From the NCBI GenBank assembly GCA_003427395.1, contig BFEA01000013.1, forward strand, positions 1,542,749 to 1,573,744: a stretch of 30,996 nucleotides of DNA, in the 5' to 3' direction. The notes under the pieces are model-generated. The model was not told the DNA's origin. It was given only the letters and a program-made list of their open reading frames with translations, and made no database searches. The stretch is from Chara braunii (Eukaryota > Streptophyta > Charophyceae > Charales > Characeae). How positions within the stretch are numbered: the stretch's first letter is position 1; each line of letters opens with the position of its first letter. This document shows, one piece after another, positions 18,407 through 27,511 of this stretch. The translations under genes and the position numbers were made by a program.

Positions 18407-18588
18407 GCCACATCAGCAACTGCCACATCAGCAGGAGCCATGTCGGCAACTGCCATGTCAGCAAGAGCCACGTCAGCAAGTGCCACGTCAGTAAGTGCCA
18501 CATCAGCAGGGGCCACGTCAGCAAAGTGTCACATCAGCAGGGACCACGTCAGCAGCAGGGCCACGTCAGCAGTACCACGTCAGCCGAC
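18407..18588 (+). repeat. 15-bp tandem array with CCACGTCA boxes
   Basis: About twelve consecutive units of the form GCCAC(g/a)TCAGCA(a/g)(g/c)(t/a), mostly 15 bp apart, directly upstream of the gag frame. About six units carry an exact CCACGTCA, the reverse complement of TGACGTGG, which matches the G/C-hybrid box bound by plant bZIP factors. A regulatory role is inference. Confidence 0.85.
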
Positions 18589-18610
18589 AGCGTACAACTA
18601 ACTGCAGTTT

Positions 18611-19366
18611 ATGCTCCGATGCAGCAAACGCATCGCAGCATGTGAAGGGCGGGCAGCCGCAGCGGAACAGCAGCTACCCCTGCGCCTCCCCTCTGAAATG
18701 GACGCCCAGGGCAACCCCACGGTGGACAATGCCGCATCCGGCAGTCCACGCGAGGCGTGCAGTTCTCACAGGTCCAGCAGGTGGGTTCCACTGCGACACC
18801 TGCGGGAGCCCTACTCTGCGCCAGTCCGGCAGCAAGGAGAGACCATGACGGCCTTCCTGGCCTGCCTGGGCACCTACATGCAACACGTACAAGAGGAACA
18901 GCGAAGCGAGGCGGCAGCCGAAGCGGCACACCTCAACACCACTGCACGCGACACGGAGCAACGGCGTCGGCAGCACGAGGAAGCAGCTGCCAACCATAAC
19001 AAAGCTCGAAAAGATGCCGCATCCATCCTCATGCAGCAGGAAGCCGCGCATACCGCCGCACTCCAAGCATGGAATGTTGATCCAACGGCGACGACGGAAC
19101 CAACTGTGGAGGATCAGACCAAGTCAGCCCTTGCCAACATGATGCACCAGGTCGTCCTCACTTGTAACTGGCAACAAGTGGAGTTGGCCCGGCAGGCACA
19201 TGTCATTGCCGGTTATGAGGAGACTCTCAAGAGCCTCCACGCCCGCCTCGACATGCTGGAGACGGATGACGTGCACAGCGGCACACGACATCCTCAAGTA
19301 TCGATCCATCGATCCACGAGCTGGAAGGATGAATGGATCACCTGGTCGCGCTTGTCGGAAACTTGA
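18611..19366 (+). pseudogene. Ty3/gypsy-type gag, N-terminal part
   Basis: A 251-codon frame rich in Ala, Gln, Glu and Arg, predicted mostly helical. MTAFLACLGTYMQHVQEEQR through EQRRRQHEEAAANHNKARKD (residues about 78-140) looks like coiled coil, which is usual upstream of the capsid domain in this type of gag. Two ATG choices are possible (18611 and the one preceding DAQGN); the frame is also open upstream so the true start is unsure. The last part (after about 19270) is out of frame: the gag continues in the -1 frame at 19333, where the residues run on sensibly as MDHLVALVGNL. A TGA just before that ATG also blocks the continuing frame. Confidence 0.7.
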
Positions 19367-20376
19367 ACAGTTTCCAACGACCGACGACCATCAGCCAGCA
19401 AATAGCCGCCCTACAAGCGGACATGCGTCAGCTGCAGCAGCAACCAACCGGGACCTGCAACAGCATGACGGCTAAGTCATACAAGATGCCGAGGTTCAGC
19501 GTCGACAAGTTTGATGACTACCACAAGGCGGACCCCATAAGTTGGTGGCAAGGGTTTACCAACGAACTCTCCATTCACACGGTTCCGCCAAAGTCAAATA
19601 TCTCAGCCCTTTACCTCTGCAGCACCGGTGCCAGCCAAGTGTGGCTCAACCACCTAGCTCAAACTGAAGGCGTCGAAGTCACTAAACTTTACACCAAGAT
19701 CACTTGCGAGGCCATGACCGAGAAGTGGCGGAAACGCTTCATCGTCGACGACGCCCAAGGCAAAGGCGCAAACAGGATCTTCACCATGCACCAAGGCAGC
19801 CAATCAACACGCGAATGGCTAACCGAATGGCAGAAACTCATGACGATTCCGAACCTCGATATACCGTTCTTACATCCCCGTCGCGAATTCTTCCAGCGGT
19901 CGGTCGATGCATTGAGCACGACCCTTGGGGAGCGCAGCCTGTACACAGACTTTGATCAGATCGTGGAAAAGGCGCGAGAAGTAATCCAAACAAATTGGTG
20001 GGTCGCCAACGAGTGGCGAAGCCAACCGAATTTTGTGGAGAAGGGCAAAGGCCCACGGCCGCAGCAAGTCACTGCTGTCCAATGCGACGGACAAGAGGAC
20101 GACCAGGCGCTGACTCACGAGTCTAGTGAAGGAGACATAGTCAACGCCCTTCCGCCACGACGCAACAACAAGAAGAAAAATGTGAAATCCACGTCAACAA
20201 CGGAAGCCGGACAGCCGAACGAGCGATGGAACAAGTTCAGCCTCACGGAGGAGCAATACAAGCTCCGCCAGAGGTGGAACTGTTGCTACCAGTGCAACAA
20301 TACCAAGCACACGACGTTGCAATGCCCTGACAAAGGCAAAGAAGATGTTCGTCCACGACAAAGCTCGGGAAACTGA
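19333..20376 (+). pseudogene. Ty3/gypsy-type gag, capsid and nucleocapsid
   Basis: This 347-codon frame packages the element RNA. After a coiled segment (ISQQIAALQADMRQLQQQ) comes a capsid-like region with KMPRFSVDKFDDYHKADPI, WWQGFTNEL, YLCSTGASQVWLNHLA and GSQSTREWLTEWQKL, the pattern of the retrotransposon gag family. A basic linker (RRNNKKKNVKS) precedes a perfect zinc knuckle CYQCNNTKHTTLQC, i.e. C-x2-C-x4-H-x4-C, at 20284-20325. The frame is intact over this length, which is notable in a region where everything else is broken. It is separated from its N-terminal part by a -1 frame change and a stop near 19330. No protease, RT or integrase follows. Confidence 0.88.
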
Positions 20377-20762
20377 GTTCCACGGGAAGTGAGGCGACTA
20401 CACTTCCTACTCCGCCGGACACGGTTGCCTCGCTAGCAACCTCCTTCACGTCCGGGGAACATGCGGATGTCGCCAGTCTTCAAGAACGCTACGAAGACTA
20501 TGTTGTCCAGATGGTCCCGCCGTTGGACCAGCCTCTCCACGTGCAAGAGTCACATGCGTGCGCGACTTCATCACCATCGCCAAGCGAACCAACATCCTCG
20601 CCAACACTACCTGGGGACTCGTCGATATGGTTTAGACTTGAGGACCTCGACCCATTGACGTCGGAGGACCTCCAATGGATGCCTCTTCCCCCTTCTGGTT
20701 CCTTGCCGAAGCCGCATTGCAACGCCTTAATGGCAAAACGGCGCATGACTTGCATGCTGTAG
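20377..20762 (+). pseudogene. Gag-pol linker remnant
   Basis: Directly after the gag stop a different + frame stays open to a TAG at 20760-20762, reading YEDYVVQMVPPLDQPL, SSIWFRLEDLDPLTSEDLQW and MPLPPSGSLPKPHCNALMAK. It is Ser/Pro-rich with acidic patches, suiting the poorly conserved start of a pol polyprotein before the protease. No DTG/DSG protease motif follows. The element is therefore truncated at or soon after this point. Confidence 0.5.
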
Positions 20763-21129
20763 CAGTGTGGTGGACCCACCAGGTAGGTGCGGTGCTCCGC
20801 CTGGGATTGAGATGGAGATGGAGGAAGAAGGGGGAGCGAGATGGCACAGTGCAGCTCCCCACACTAGACTCCAGCGCACGTACTCCAAAGTGTGCGAATG
20901 TAGAATGCTCCGGAAAACAGACAACAGCTGGGGTATACCTCAGCGGACTGACTGGACTGGACAGGACTACCCTGAATACAACACAGGCGTGTGAGAACAG
21001 GCCAAGGGGCTGGTCTCATAGGCCAACCAGAGGTCCGTTACACGATCCTCGGCCTGTGATGGATCGCCTAGATACAAGCACGCTTCCGCCAAGAAGCGGA
21101 ACTCTACCAAAGAAAAAGAAAACCTGAGT
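20763..21129. other. No gene recognised
   Basis: One + strand open frame (20675-21127, 150 codons) is rich in Arg, Gly and Trp and has no recognisable domain. It may contain the junction where the + strand element was cut off. Confidence 0.4.
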
Positions 21130-22122
21130 AGTCTAGGATGCGGAGCAAGCTCCATGCTGAGTCCATGCGATGCAACCTAGGATAGAAAATGTCACAAAAA
21201 CAACAATGTCACAGCTAACAGTCTAAGTGAAAGTAGAAGCAACTAACTAGCATACATGTCCTAGGAAAGCATAAAGTAATGACAGCTAAATCCTAGAATG
21301 TTGGAGACAGTGGCCTCAGTCTGGAAACAATTGACGAGTGTATAAGTCCTAAGAACAGCAAAAGCAGAACAACTAAATCCTAGAAATGTCAGAGGCAGTA
21401 GCCTCGGTCTGAGAGCAACAAAGCAACAAGAAGACAACCATATGTCACAGGAGGAGTGTGTCGCAAACCAAAGGGTGGGATGGTCTCTTAGGGTGGCGAA
21501 TGCAGCCTAGGGGTCGATAACTCCTAAGGGCATCCACACATAATGACAGGGGGACACATGTCATCAGCTCAATGAGGGTAGGGAACTGGTAGCGAACAGA
21601 ACCAATGACCCGAACAGATAGATCATTAGGGCGGGTAATGCTCGACTAAAGGGGTGACCGCCATGGAGTGTCGACCATGCAAGGGAACAAGGGAGCCTGT
21701 TATACTGGGCGCACCTAGATGAGGGCCGGCAGAGAGTAGAAAAAGTGATGGGTAAGGGGATCATGCAAGTGACTCCTAAGGTGGGGAAGTCGGAGTTGGA
21801 TCTGTAAGCTGGGAATCCAAGGCAACGCTACGGTCCCGATGCCTATGCGTATACCAAGGGAGAGCCCAACTCAGAGGAACCCGGCGAAGGGAGACCATCA
21901 TGCGACACAACCAGGGTACTGTACAGGGTAAGGTGGTAAGAGAGTGACGACATCTGAGTAGGCAGAGCTGATCGTGACAAAGTCCATGAAGCTGTCGATG
22001 ACGTCCATGATGAGAAGTTCGGAATGTCGTCGAGGAAGAGCCGCAACGCCGATGAGCTGAAGTGGCAAAACTGGAGTGGATGGAGTACTGAGAAGTCAAA
22101 GGCGTGGGAAGATAAATCAGAG
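21130..22122 (-). other. 3' region of minus-strand chromovirus, LTR not delimited
   Basis: Lies just downstream of the chromodomain on the minus strand, where a polypurine tract and 3' LTR are expected. It has an 87-bp duplication (CTAAATCCTAGAA at about 21287 and 21374, each followed by a GT(t/c)(g/a)GAG(a/g)CAGT(g/a)GCCTC-type block). I found no clear polypurine tract, no TG...CA ends and no match to the repeats at 28581-28884, so the LTR could not be confirmed. Confidence 0.4.
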
Positions 22123-22479
22123 TCAATCGTCGTATCGAGCAGGACGACGACGAGTGCGTTGTGGACGCTCAGAAGCATTCGGCTGTTGCTGAAGGTCTGC
22201 CTCAGATGGAGCAGGCTCGACTTCAGCGGTCTCCTCAGCCGAGGGAGAAGGAGGAGGGTCAGTGGGCTGAGGAGGAGCAGGCAACCCAGCACGACGAGCA
22301 CGGTCATAGGCACGCACCAACATCCGAGCGTGCTGCAAGTGCTCAAGGGGCTCCCAGGTAGCCTCCTCATCAGGGTAACCCTTCCAACGTACGAGATACT
22401 CGACGTAGGGAGGGTTGTCGTCAGTGACTTGGCAACCAATGATGTCTGAAACGAGGAACTCCTCGTGGTCATTCACCAT
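22123..22479 (-). pseudogene. Chromodomain at the C-terminus of chromovirus integrase
   Basis: VEYLVRWKGYPDEEATWEPL, followed by EHLQHARMLVRAYDRA, is an unmistakable chromodomain (residues about 26-62), with the aromatic positions Tyr and Trp (YLVRWKG, TWEP) that form the methyl-lysine pocket. It is preceded by ILGCQV-like sequence (DIIGCQVTDDN). The C-terminal tail is Pro/Glu-rich then basic (RPQRTRRRPARYDD). In frame with the integrase C-terminus but for one TGA. It targets integration in chromoviruses. The 118-codon frame itself is intact. Confidence 0.93.
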
Positions 22480-22506
22480 GATGGGTGGAGGGCGCTCGTA
22501 TGGTCG

Positions 22507-22959
22507 TCAAGCGAAACGCTTAGACGGTCTGCGGTAGGGACGCAGTAATGAGACGTGGTAGACATCGTGCACACGAGCCTGGCGTAGGTAGTCGGGCAGC
22601 TTCACACGAAAGCTGACCGGGCTAGAAGCCGTATCCGAACCGACGGCCTGGAGAATGCGGCCAAAGAAGCGACGTCGAAACTTGCGAAGCGTGTCCGCTT
22701 CGAGTTGTAAGTGGCGGGCGTCGATAAGCACATCATCACTGACTTTGAATGGATGATCCATCCTCGATCGGTTCGCACGTGTTGCCATGCGAGTCTGGGA
22801 AGCGGTTATGTGCTCATGAGCAGTCTTTATGATCGACGTCATGTGTGCAATCCAATCATCCAGCGCGGGACAACTCGTGTCGGGGTGCATCTGTGACGGT
22901 TGAAGGAAGTCCGCGGGAACACAAGGGTGATAGTTGAGGTCGCAATAGTAAGGCGACAT
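22507..22959 (-). pseudogene. Chromovirus integrase C-terminal domain
   Basis: Frame containing ALDDWIAHMTSIIKTAHEHI, QTRMATRANRSRMDHPFKVS and DDVLIDARHLQLE, then the GPY/F-like module RFFGRILQAVGSDTAS and YLRQARVHDVYHVSLLRPYR. This domain binds DNA. A TGA at 22507 interrupts the frame, which then resumes as RPYERPPPIMVNDHEEF into the chromodomain, so integrase and chromodomain were fused. Confidence 0.88.
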
Positions 22960-23530
22960 CCCCGTGGCTGAGTAAACGGTGTGGTTGTAGGCTATCTCCG
23001 CGTGGGCAAGATGGAGATCCCACTGCTGGTCCTCACGAATGATCTTTCAGAGAATATCTCCGAGAGTTCGGTCTGACCATCAGTCTGGGGATGATAAGAC
23101 GAGGAGAAGCGGAGCTGGGTGCCGTAAACCTCGTGGAGCTGTCGCCAGAATGGGCTGGTAAAGCAAGGGTCACAGTCAGATATGATGCTCAGAGGTAAGC
23201 TGTGGTCACAAACGACTCCGTCAAACACGATGTTGGCGACCTCAAATGCACTGATGGCATAGCGGCACGAACAAAGCGTGCACGCTTCGTGAAGCGGTCG
23301 TTGACGACCAGGATAGCATCATGACCGCGGGGGGTCGAAGGACGAGGAGTACCGATAAAGTCCATCGAGATGGACTGCCAACGACCCTCAGGGATAGGAA
23401 GAGGTTGGAGCAAACCATAAGGCAAGTGGTTTGCACTGTTCACCTCCTGACAGGTGAGACCCTCTGCGACGTAGTCCTTCACAAAGTCCTTGCGGTTCGG
23501 CCAGACGTACAGGCGGCACACACGAGCCAA
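22960..23530 (-). pseudogene. Chromovirus integrase catalytic core
   Basis: Joins element DNA to the host chromosome. Spread over frames: WQSISMDFIGTPRPSTPRG and VVNDRFTKRARFV (first catalytic Asp), a frameshift near 23255, then LSIISDCDPCFTSPFW and SSSYHPQTDGQTEL. The Asp of SDCD and the Glu of QTE are 35 residues apart, the exact D-D35-E spacing. A further frame change near 23045 leads to EDQQWDLHLAHAEIAYNHTV. Confidence 0.9.
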
Positions 23531-23930
23531 CGTCTTGTGGAAAATTCATATGACCGGCGGCTGCCTGGTCATGGAACTCTGCTACTGCCCGGACACGTAG
23601 CTGTCCAGTGGAGGGAACGCAAATACGGGGCTCTCTGGTGCCCTGTGAACCGTGCCAGTACACAAGACCGTTGTCCCCGAGGGAGTAGTTCGGGACGGTC
23701 TTGCCACTCTGAAGGGTCGCATGGATGTCATGATAGTCGGGGCAGTGGCGGTACTGAGTGCGAAACTCGTCAATCACCGAGTGGTGGACGGTGGTGGACG
23801 GTGGTGACCGAGATGGAAGCGAGTTGGATCTGCTCCTGATTGTGGTCAGGGCGCCGGGATAAGGCATCTGCGACCCGATTAGTCTCACCCTTGATGTGCT
23901 CAGTGGTGAAACTAAACTCGGATAGGTCAC
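23388..23930 (-). pseudogene. Chromovirus integrase N-terminal region
   Basis: The frame begins out of register, but from about 23770 reads VIDEFRTQYRHCPDYHDIH, GLVYWHGSQ, RICVPSTGQLRVRAVAEFHD and QAAAGHMNFPQD, the integrase H2C2 lead-in with its two His. A frame change near 23510 follows, after which the next frame gives YVAEGLTCQEVNSAN. Intact relatives have two Cys here (C-x2-C); the first appears replaced by Gly, so the zinc site would be lost. Confidence 0.75.
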
Positions 23931-24464
23931 GCCACCAGCGAGCCTGTCGAGGAGTGAGCTTCGACTTTGTCAGAAAAGCCTGGACAACAGAGTTATCTGT
24001 GCCCCGTGCACGTAGTGACGCCAGTGCCGAGCGGCATAAACTACTGCGAGAACCTCACGTTCATCAGCAGTGCAGTTTATCTCGACTGGCAGGAGCTGAC
24101 GGGAGTAGATGGCTATCGGACAATCACCTGAGCGAGACTCGACAGTGCAGTCCTCGGCGATGGTAGAAGAATAGTCAATAGAAGGCTCGTCAGTAGCTGG
24201 ACGAACAGGCGTCAAGCAGGAGGCAGTGGTAGGGGTAGGGGTTGGGAAGCGAGGGATACGAGGATGAGAGGAATCAGGAGAGGAGGGGAAAATTTGAGAA
24301 AGCACTGCTCCTACAACAAAGTTTGACGCATCGGTGGTAAGGATAAAAGGGCGATTAAAATCGGTTAGGTGAAAAACCGGTGCACATGTCGCCGCCTTCT
24401 TGAGGGCGCGGAAGGTGTCCTCGTGGTTACTATAGTAGCAAGTGAGGCCTAGGAAGTTGCGAAG
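23931..24464 (-). pseudogene. Chromovirus RNase H
   Basis: In the same frame as the RT after the TAG: LRNFLGLTCYY, then TTDASNFVVGAVLSQ (first catalytic Asp), a Pro/Ser-rich insertion (FPSSPDSSHPRIPRFPTPTP, about 24290-24190) not usual in the family, then AIYSRQLLPVEINCTADERE and VLAVVYAARHWRHYVHG with the catalytic Glu. Near 23980 a small deletion removes the end of that block; the adjacent frame picks up as TDNSVVQAFLTKSKL, holding the third acidic residue. RNase H removes RNA from the cDNA hybrid. Confidence 0.85.
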
Positions 24465-24944
24465 CTACTTGGCGGATGTGGGGACGGGCCACTCCGCAAT
24501 CGCAGTGATCTTCGCGCCGTCCATGTGGAGACCCTGGTCAGACACGTAATGTCCTAAGAAATCCACTTTGTGTTGGGCAAAGCGGCACTTGTTCAGCTTG
24601 GCGTAGAAGCCATGTCTGCGCAAGCGGTCAAAGACGTCGCGGAGGTGTCTGAGATGCTCCTCAAGGGTACGACTGTAGACCAGGATATCGTCGAGGTAGA
24701 CGATAACGTACTGCTCCAGGATGTCCCTGAAGATGTCGTTCATCGCCCTCTGGAAGGTAGCGGGTGGGCTGGTGAGGCCGAATGGCATCACCGTAAACTC
24801 GTAGTGGCCGAAGCGCGATTGGAATGCTGTCTTTGGCTGGTTCGCTGCAGCGCCGCGGATCTGATGGTAACCACTACGAAGATCAATCTTCGTAAAGAAG
24901 CGGTTGCCTGCTAGGTGGTCGAGGAGCTCGTCAGAACGAGGCAT
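24465..24944 (-). pseudogene. Chromovirus reverse transcriptase core
   Basis: A clean 159-codon stretch: FFTKIDLRSGYHQIR (block A with catalytic Asp), KTAFQSRFGHYEF, VMPFGLTSPPATFQRAMND, then VIVYLDDILVYSRTLEEH with the YLDD box at 24698-24687, and HKVDFLGHYVS. All catalytic Asp residues are present. It ends at a TAG (24465-24463) where the same frame resumes as LRNFLGLTCYY; the family normally has a Gln-type codon there, consistent with CAG to TAG. Confidence 0.93.
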
Positions 24945-25550
24945 GAGGTAGTTGTTCTTAACCGTGTAGCGGTTGAGGCCGAGATAGTCGATGCAGAGAC
25001 GAAGAATTCCATCCGCTTTGCGAGCAAAGAGGACGGGTGTTCCCCACGGGGAGTTGCTGGGCTTAAAAAAAACAGTCTCAGGAGCTCCTCAAGTTGACGC
25101 TCGAGTTCGGTGGCCTCGGGGATCGAGAGTCCGTAGGGTGCCTGGTGGTGAACACGATAGTCAGACACAAGCTGGATGGAATGCTCGACGTCGCGGTGGG
25201 ATGCCGACGTACGAGAACGACGATGGGAAAATGTCGTGGTATTCTCGAATGAGGTTACGAATTGCGGGCTCCAGGTCAGCCGTATAGCGTGCGAGTTCCT
25301 CAGCGTCAGGGTCAGCGCGCGACGGCGGGGTGGACTCGACAGACGGCGGAGGGACGGAAGTAGAGATGGGAGCCATGGAGATAGAAGGAGGGTCTGGCTC
25401 CAGAGAGATGAGCTCGTCGTCGGGACAGTGTGGATCATAGTGCAAGAGATCTGTAATGTTCACCGTAAAGAACGTGACGTCGTCCTGTCGGTTGAAGTGA
25501 GCGAACTGCGGAGGTGAGGTGACGGTGATAGTAGGAGATGGTGTGGGCAC
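24945..25550 (-). pseudogene. Chromovirus protease-RT connection and RT N-terminus
   Basis: Three successive frames: EELARYTADLEPAIRNLIRE with YHDIFPSSFSYVGIPPRR (to about 25250), then DVEHSIQLVSDYRVHHQAPY with GLSIPEATELERQLEELLR (to about 25075), then SPWGTPVLFARKADGILRLC and IDYRGLNRYTVKNNYLMPR. These are the standard RT fingers blocks (HSIxL, PYRxSP-like, SPxxSPVLFxxKKDG, CIDYRxLN). The second frame change coincides with a run of eight A (25065-25072, + strand), where one base fewer would restore the frame. Confidence 0.82.
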
Positions 25551-25619
25551 GGAAGGCTCCGTGGGAGGAGGGTCGGGGCGTGGTGTCGCGGTAGTACCTA
25601 TGAAAGGTATGCGATACGT

Positions 25620-26333
25620 CTGTCCACACTTCGTTATGAGAACGAGAGTGTTGGTCGCCCAATCGGCCTCAGTGCTATAGAATCGACGAGACCACGGAGT
25701 GCCGAGAATGAAGTCCTAGCCCATCTCCATCACATCGAAATGTGCAGAGGAGCGGTGGCGATGAGACGTCGGGGAACGATCAGTCGGCTCGAGAGTGAGG
25801 AAGAACGGGAGGTCGGTGACCGTCTGATCGAAGAAGCGTTGGGTCTTGTCATCCCCTAGGGTGACAGAGATGGGAGTCGGAGACCCTGTCGTGGGTAAGC
25901 GGGCTTCTTTCACCACACGTGGGTGAATGAAGTCGCCCTGAGAGCCGGAATCCCACAGCGCAGAGTACACCCTCGTGGAAGTCCCCAGTCGTACTGGAAT
26001 GATCAGGAGGGTGCGATCAGGTTCAGAGAGGATGGTGAGAAGGCGACGCAGTGCAGCGGCGTGGAGGGTGAGTCGCTCCTGACAAGCCTGGAGCATGCTC
26101 AAGTCCAGAAGAGAGGACACAACGTCCTCGCGAGTCGCAAGTTGCTCGCTGCAACGGGCTGAGAGAATGGCTCGACGCGTCGGTAGTTGCGGAGGGGTAG
26201 GAGGGGAGACGGTGGTCTGCGGAGGCGCAGACGGTACTGCGACAAAGGGCTGAGTACACTCTGTCGGGTCCTGCGATACCTCAGCTCCAGTAGCGAGAGG
26301 GGGCGAACCGCGACGGAGATGTCGGGAAGCCAT
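25620..26333 (-). pseudogene. Chromovirus aspartic protease
   Basis: The retroviral-type protease that matures the polyprotein. The active site reads ALWDSGSQGDFIH, with Asp-Ser-Gly at 25952-25944 (DSG rather than the commoner DTG; both are catalytically normal). A second family landmark, DFILGTPW, follows a TAG near 25716 in the same frame. Upstream is a Thr/Pro-rich linker and a helical segment (LSMLQACQERLTLHAAALRR). The ATG at 26333 is unlikely to be a real start because the frame is continuous with gag. Confidence 0.85.
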
Positions 26334-26339
26334 CTATGG

Positions 26340-26816
26340 GGGAGGGCGCAGGTGTACACTGCACCGTGGCTAGGAGGTGCCGCGGGGATGCGAGGCGTCG
26401 GGGGGGAACCGAGCACGGCACTGGCGGGAAAGGTCAGCGTAGTGGCGGTCAAGGACGGCGGTGTAGGGGCACCGCGAGGAGGTATGACTGTCCTGGCAGC
26501 ATTGCAAACACCCACGCCGCCCCAAAATGGTCGCGCGCTCCTCAGCGGAAAGGACACCACGAGGAGGGACAAAGCCTTGAAGGAGGTCCTGTTGAGGGAC
26601 CTCAGGGGGCGACGGGCCAACGTGACCGGAGCGGCTGCGTGCCTGGGAGAGGGTGGAGAGGATGAGTTGGAGGCGCTCGGCCATAGGGAGAGTAGAGTCC
26701 TCCAGGTGGTAGTGGACGGCCTCGCCGAGGTCGAGGTCGTCGCTATGGTCACCCTCAGGCGACAGCGGGGCAACAATGTCCAGCTCACCATACTCGAGCG
26801 CGCTGAAGCGGCGCAA
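26340..26816 (-). pseudogene. Chromovirus gag, nucleocapsid with zinc knuckle
   Basis: Continues the gag after a frameshift near 26850 (RRFSALEYGELDIVAPLSP). An acidic helical part precedes the knuckle CLQCCQDSHTSSRC, a perfect C-x2-C-x4-H-x4-C at 26510-26469, which binds genomic RNA. It shares its frame with the protease segment beginning at 26333, from which it is separated by one or two stops around 26370-26337, so gag and pol were probably one continuous frame. Confidence 0.82.
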
Positions 26817-27511
26817 GAAGTGGCAGCCTCAGCGAGGAAAGCCACATCACAAATGAGGCGGGCGTCCTGAAAGACCTGGATGTGGTGGTCCAGGCCGGCA
26901 GCGCCACCAGAGTCGAACCAGCGTGTGCTGACGACGCGCTCGAAGGCATCAGTGACGTCATGTCGGGCTCCGAAGTGGTCCTCGAGGAACGCCTGAAAAT
27001 CCATGAAGGTCGGGGTCCGACCCTCACGAAGGGAGTGCGCGTAGAAATCCTCCCAGGCGTCGAAAGGACCGCCACGCGGGCACATGGATAGGTGACCCAC
27101 CCACGTGTCGGGTGGGGTGCCCATGAGCTGGAGCGTGCGGGTGGCAAACTGCAGCCACCGAGACACGCATATCCCTGTTTCGTCATACACGGCAATGTCC
27201 ACCAAGCGGACGAGTGGTGCGCCACCGTTTTGGCGGCGAGGGGATCGAGGAGCAGAGGTTTGTGCTAGGACTGAGTAAGTCGGCGCAGGTCTTGGAGAAA
27301 GGGGCGCAGCTGACTGTATGTCCGGGCCACATGGGGGAGCGGTAGGGGCAACCGCGGCAGGGTGCGAGGGAGCTGCGGTGGAAGAGGTCGCAGCAACAGA
27401 GGGAATAGGAAGAAGGTAGGATGGGGATGGATAGGGTGCAGGGCGAGGGAAGCGAGCCTGCATGGAAGGAAGAGGAGAGGAAGAAGGGGGTGCATTCGAA
27501 GGCGCGGCCAC
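26817..27511 (-). pseudogene. Chromovirus gag, capsid region
   Basis: A minus-strand frame of about 230 useful codons following a Pro/Ser-rich stretch. The capsid-like core has PLVRLVDIAVYDETGICVSR, WLQFATRTLQLMGTP, WVGHLSMCPRGGPFDAWEDF and FQAFLEDHFGARHDVTDAFE, resembling retrotransposon gag capsids (PF03732-like by pattern, not searched). The frame stays open to 26099, but past about 26850 it is out of register; the real continuation is in the frame of 26816. Confidence 0.75.

Noticed and set aside
18407-18588. Possible CRISPR array
   Set aside because: 15-bp units are directly adjacent with no unique spacers, and the genome context is eukaryotic.
18346-18645. His/Ser-rich 99-codon frame over the CCACGTCA array
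   Set aside because: Direct translation of a 15-bp (five-codon) tandem repeat; not a plausible protein.
26187-26870. 227-codon + strand frame
   Set aside because: Antisense of the chromovirus gag in GC-rich DNA; Arg/Gly-rich with no domain.
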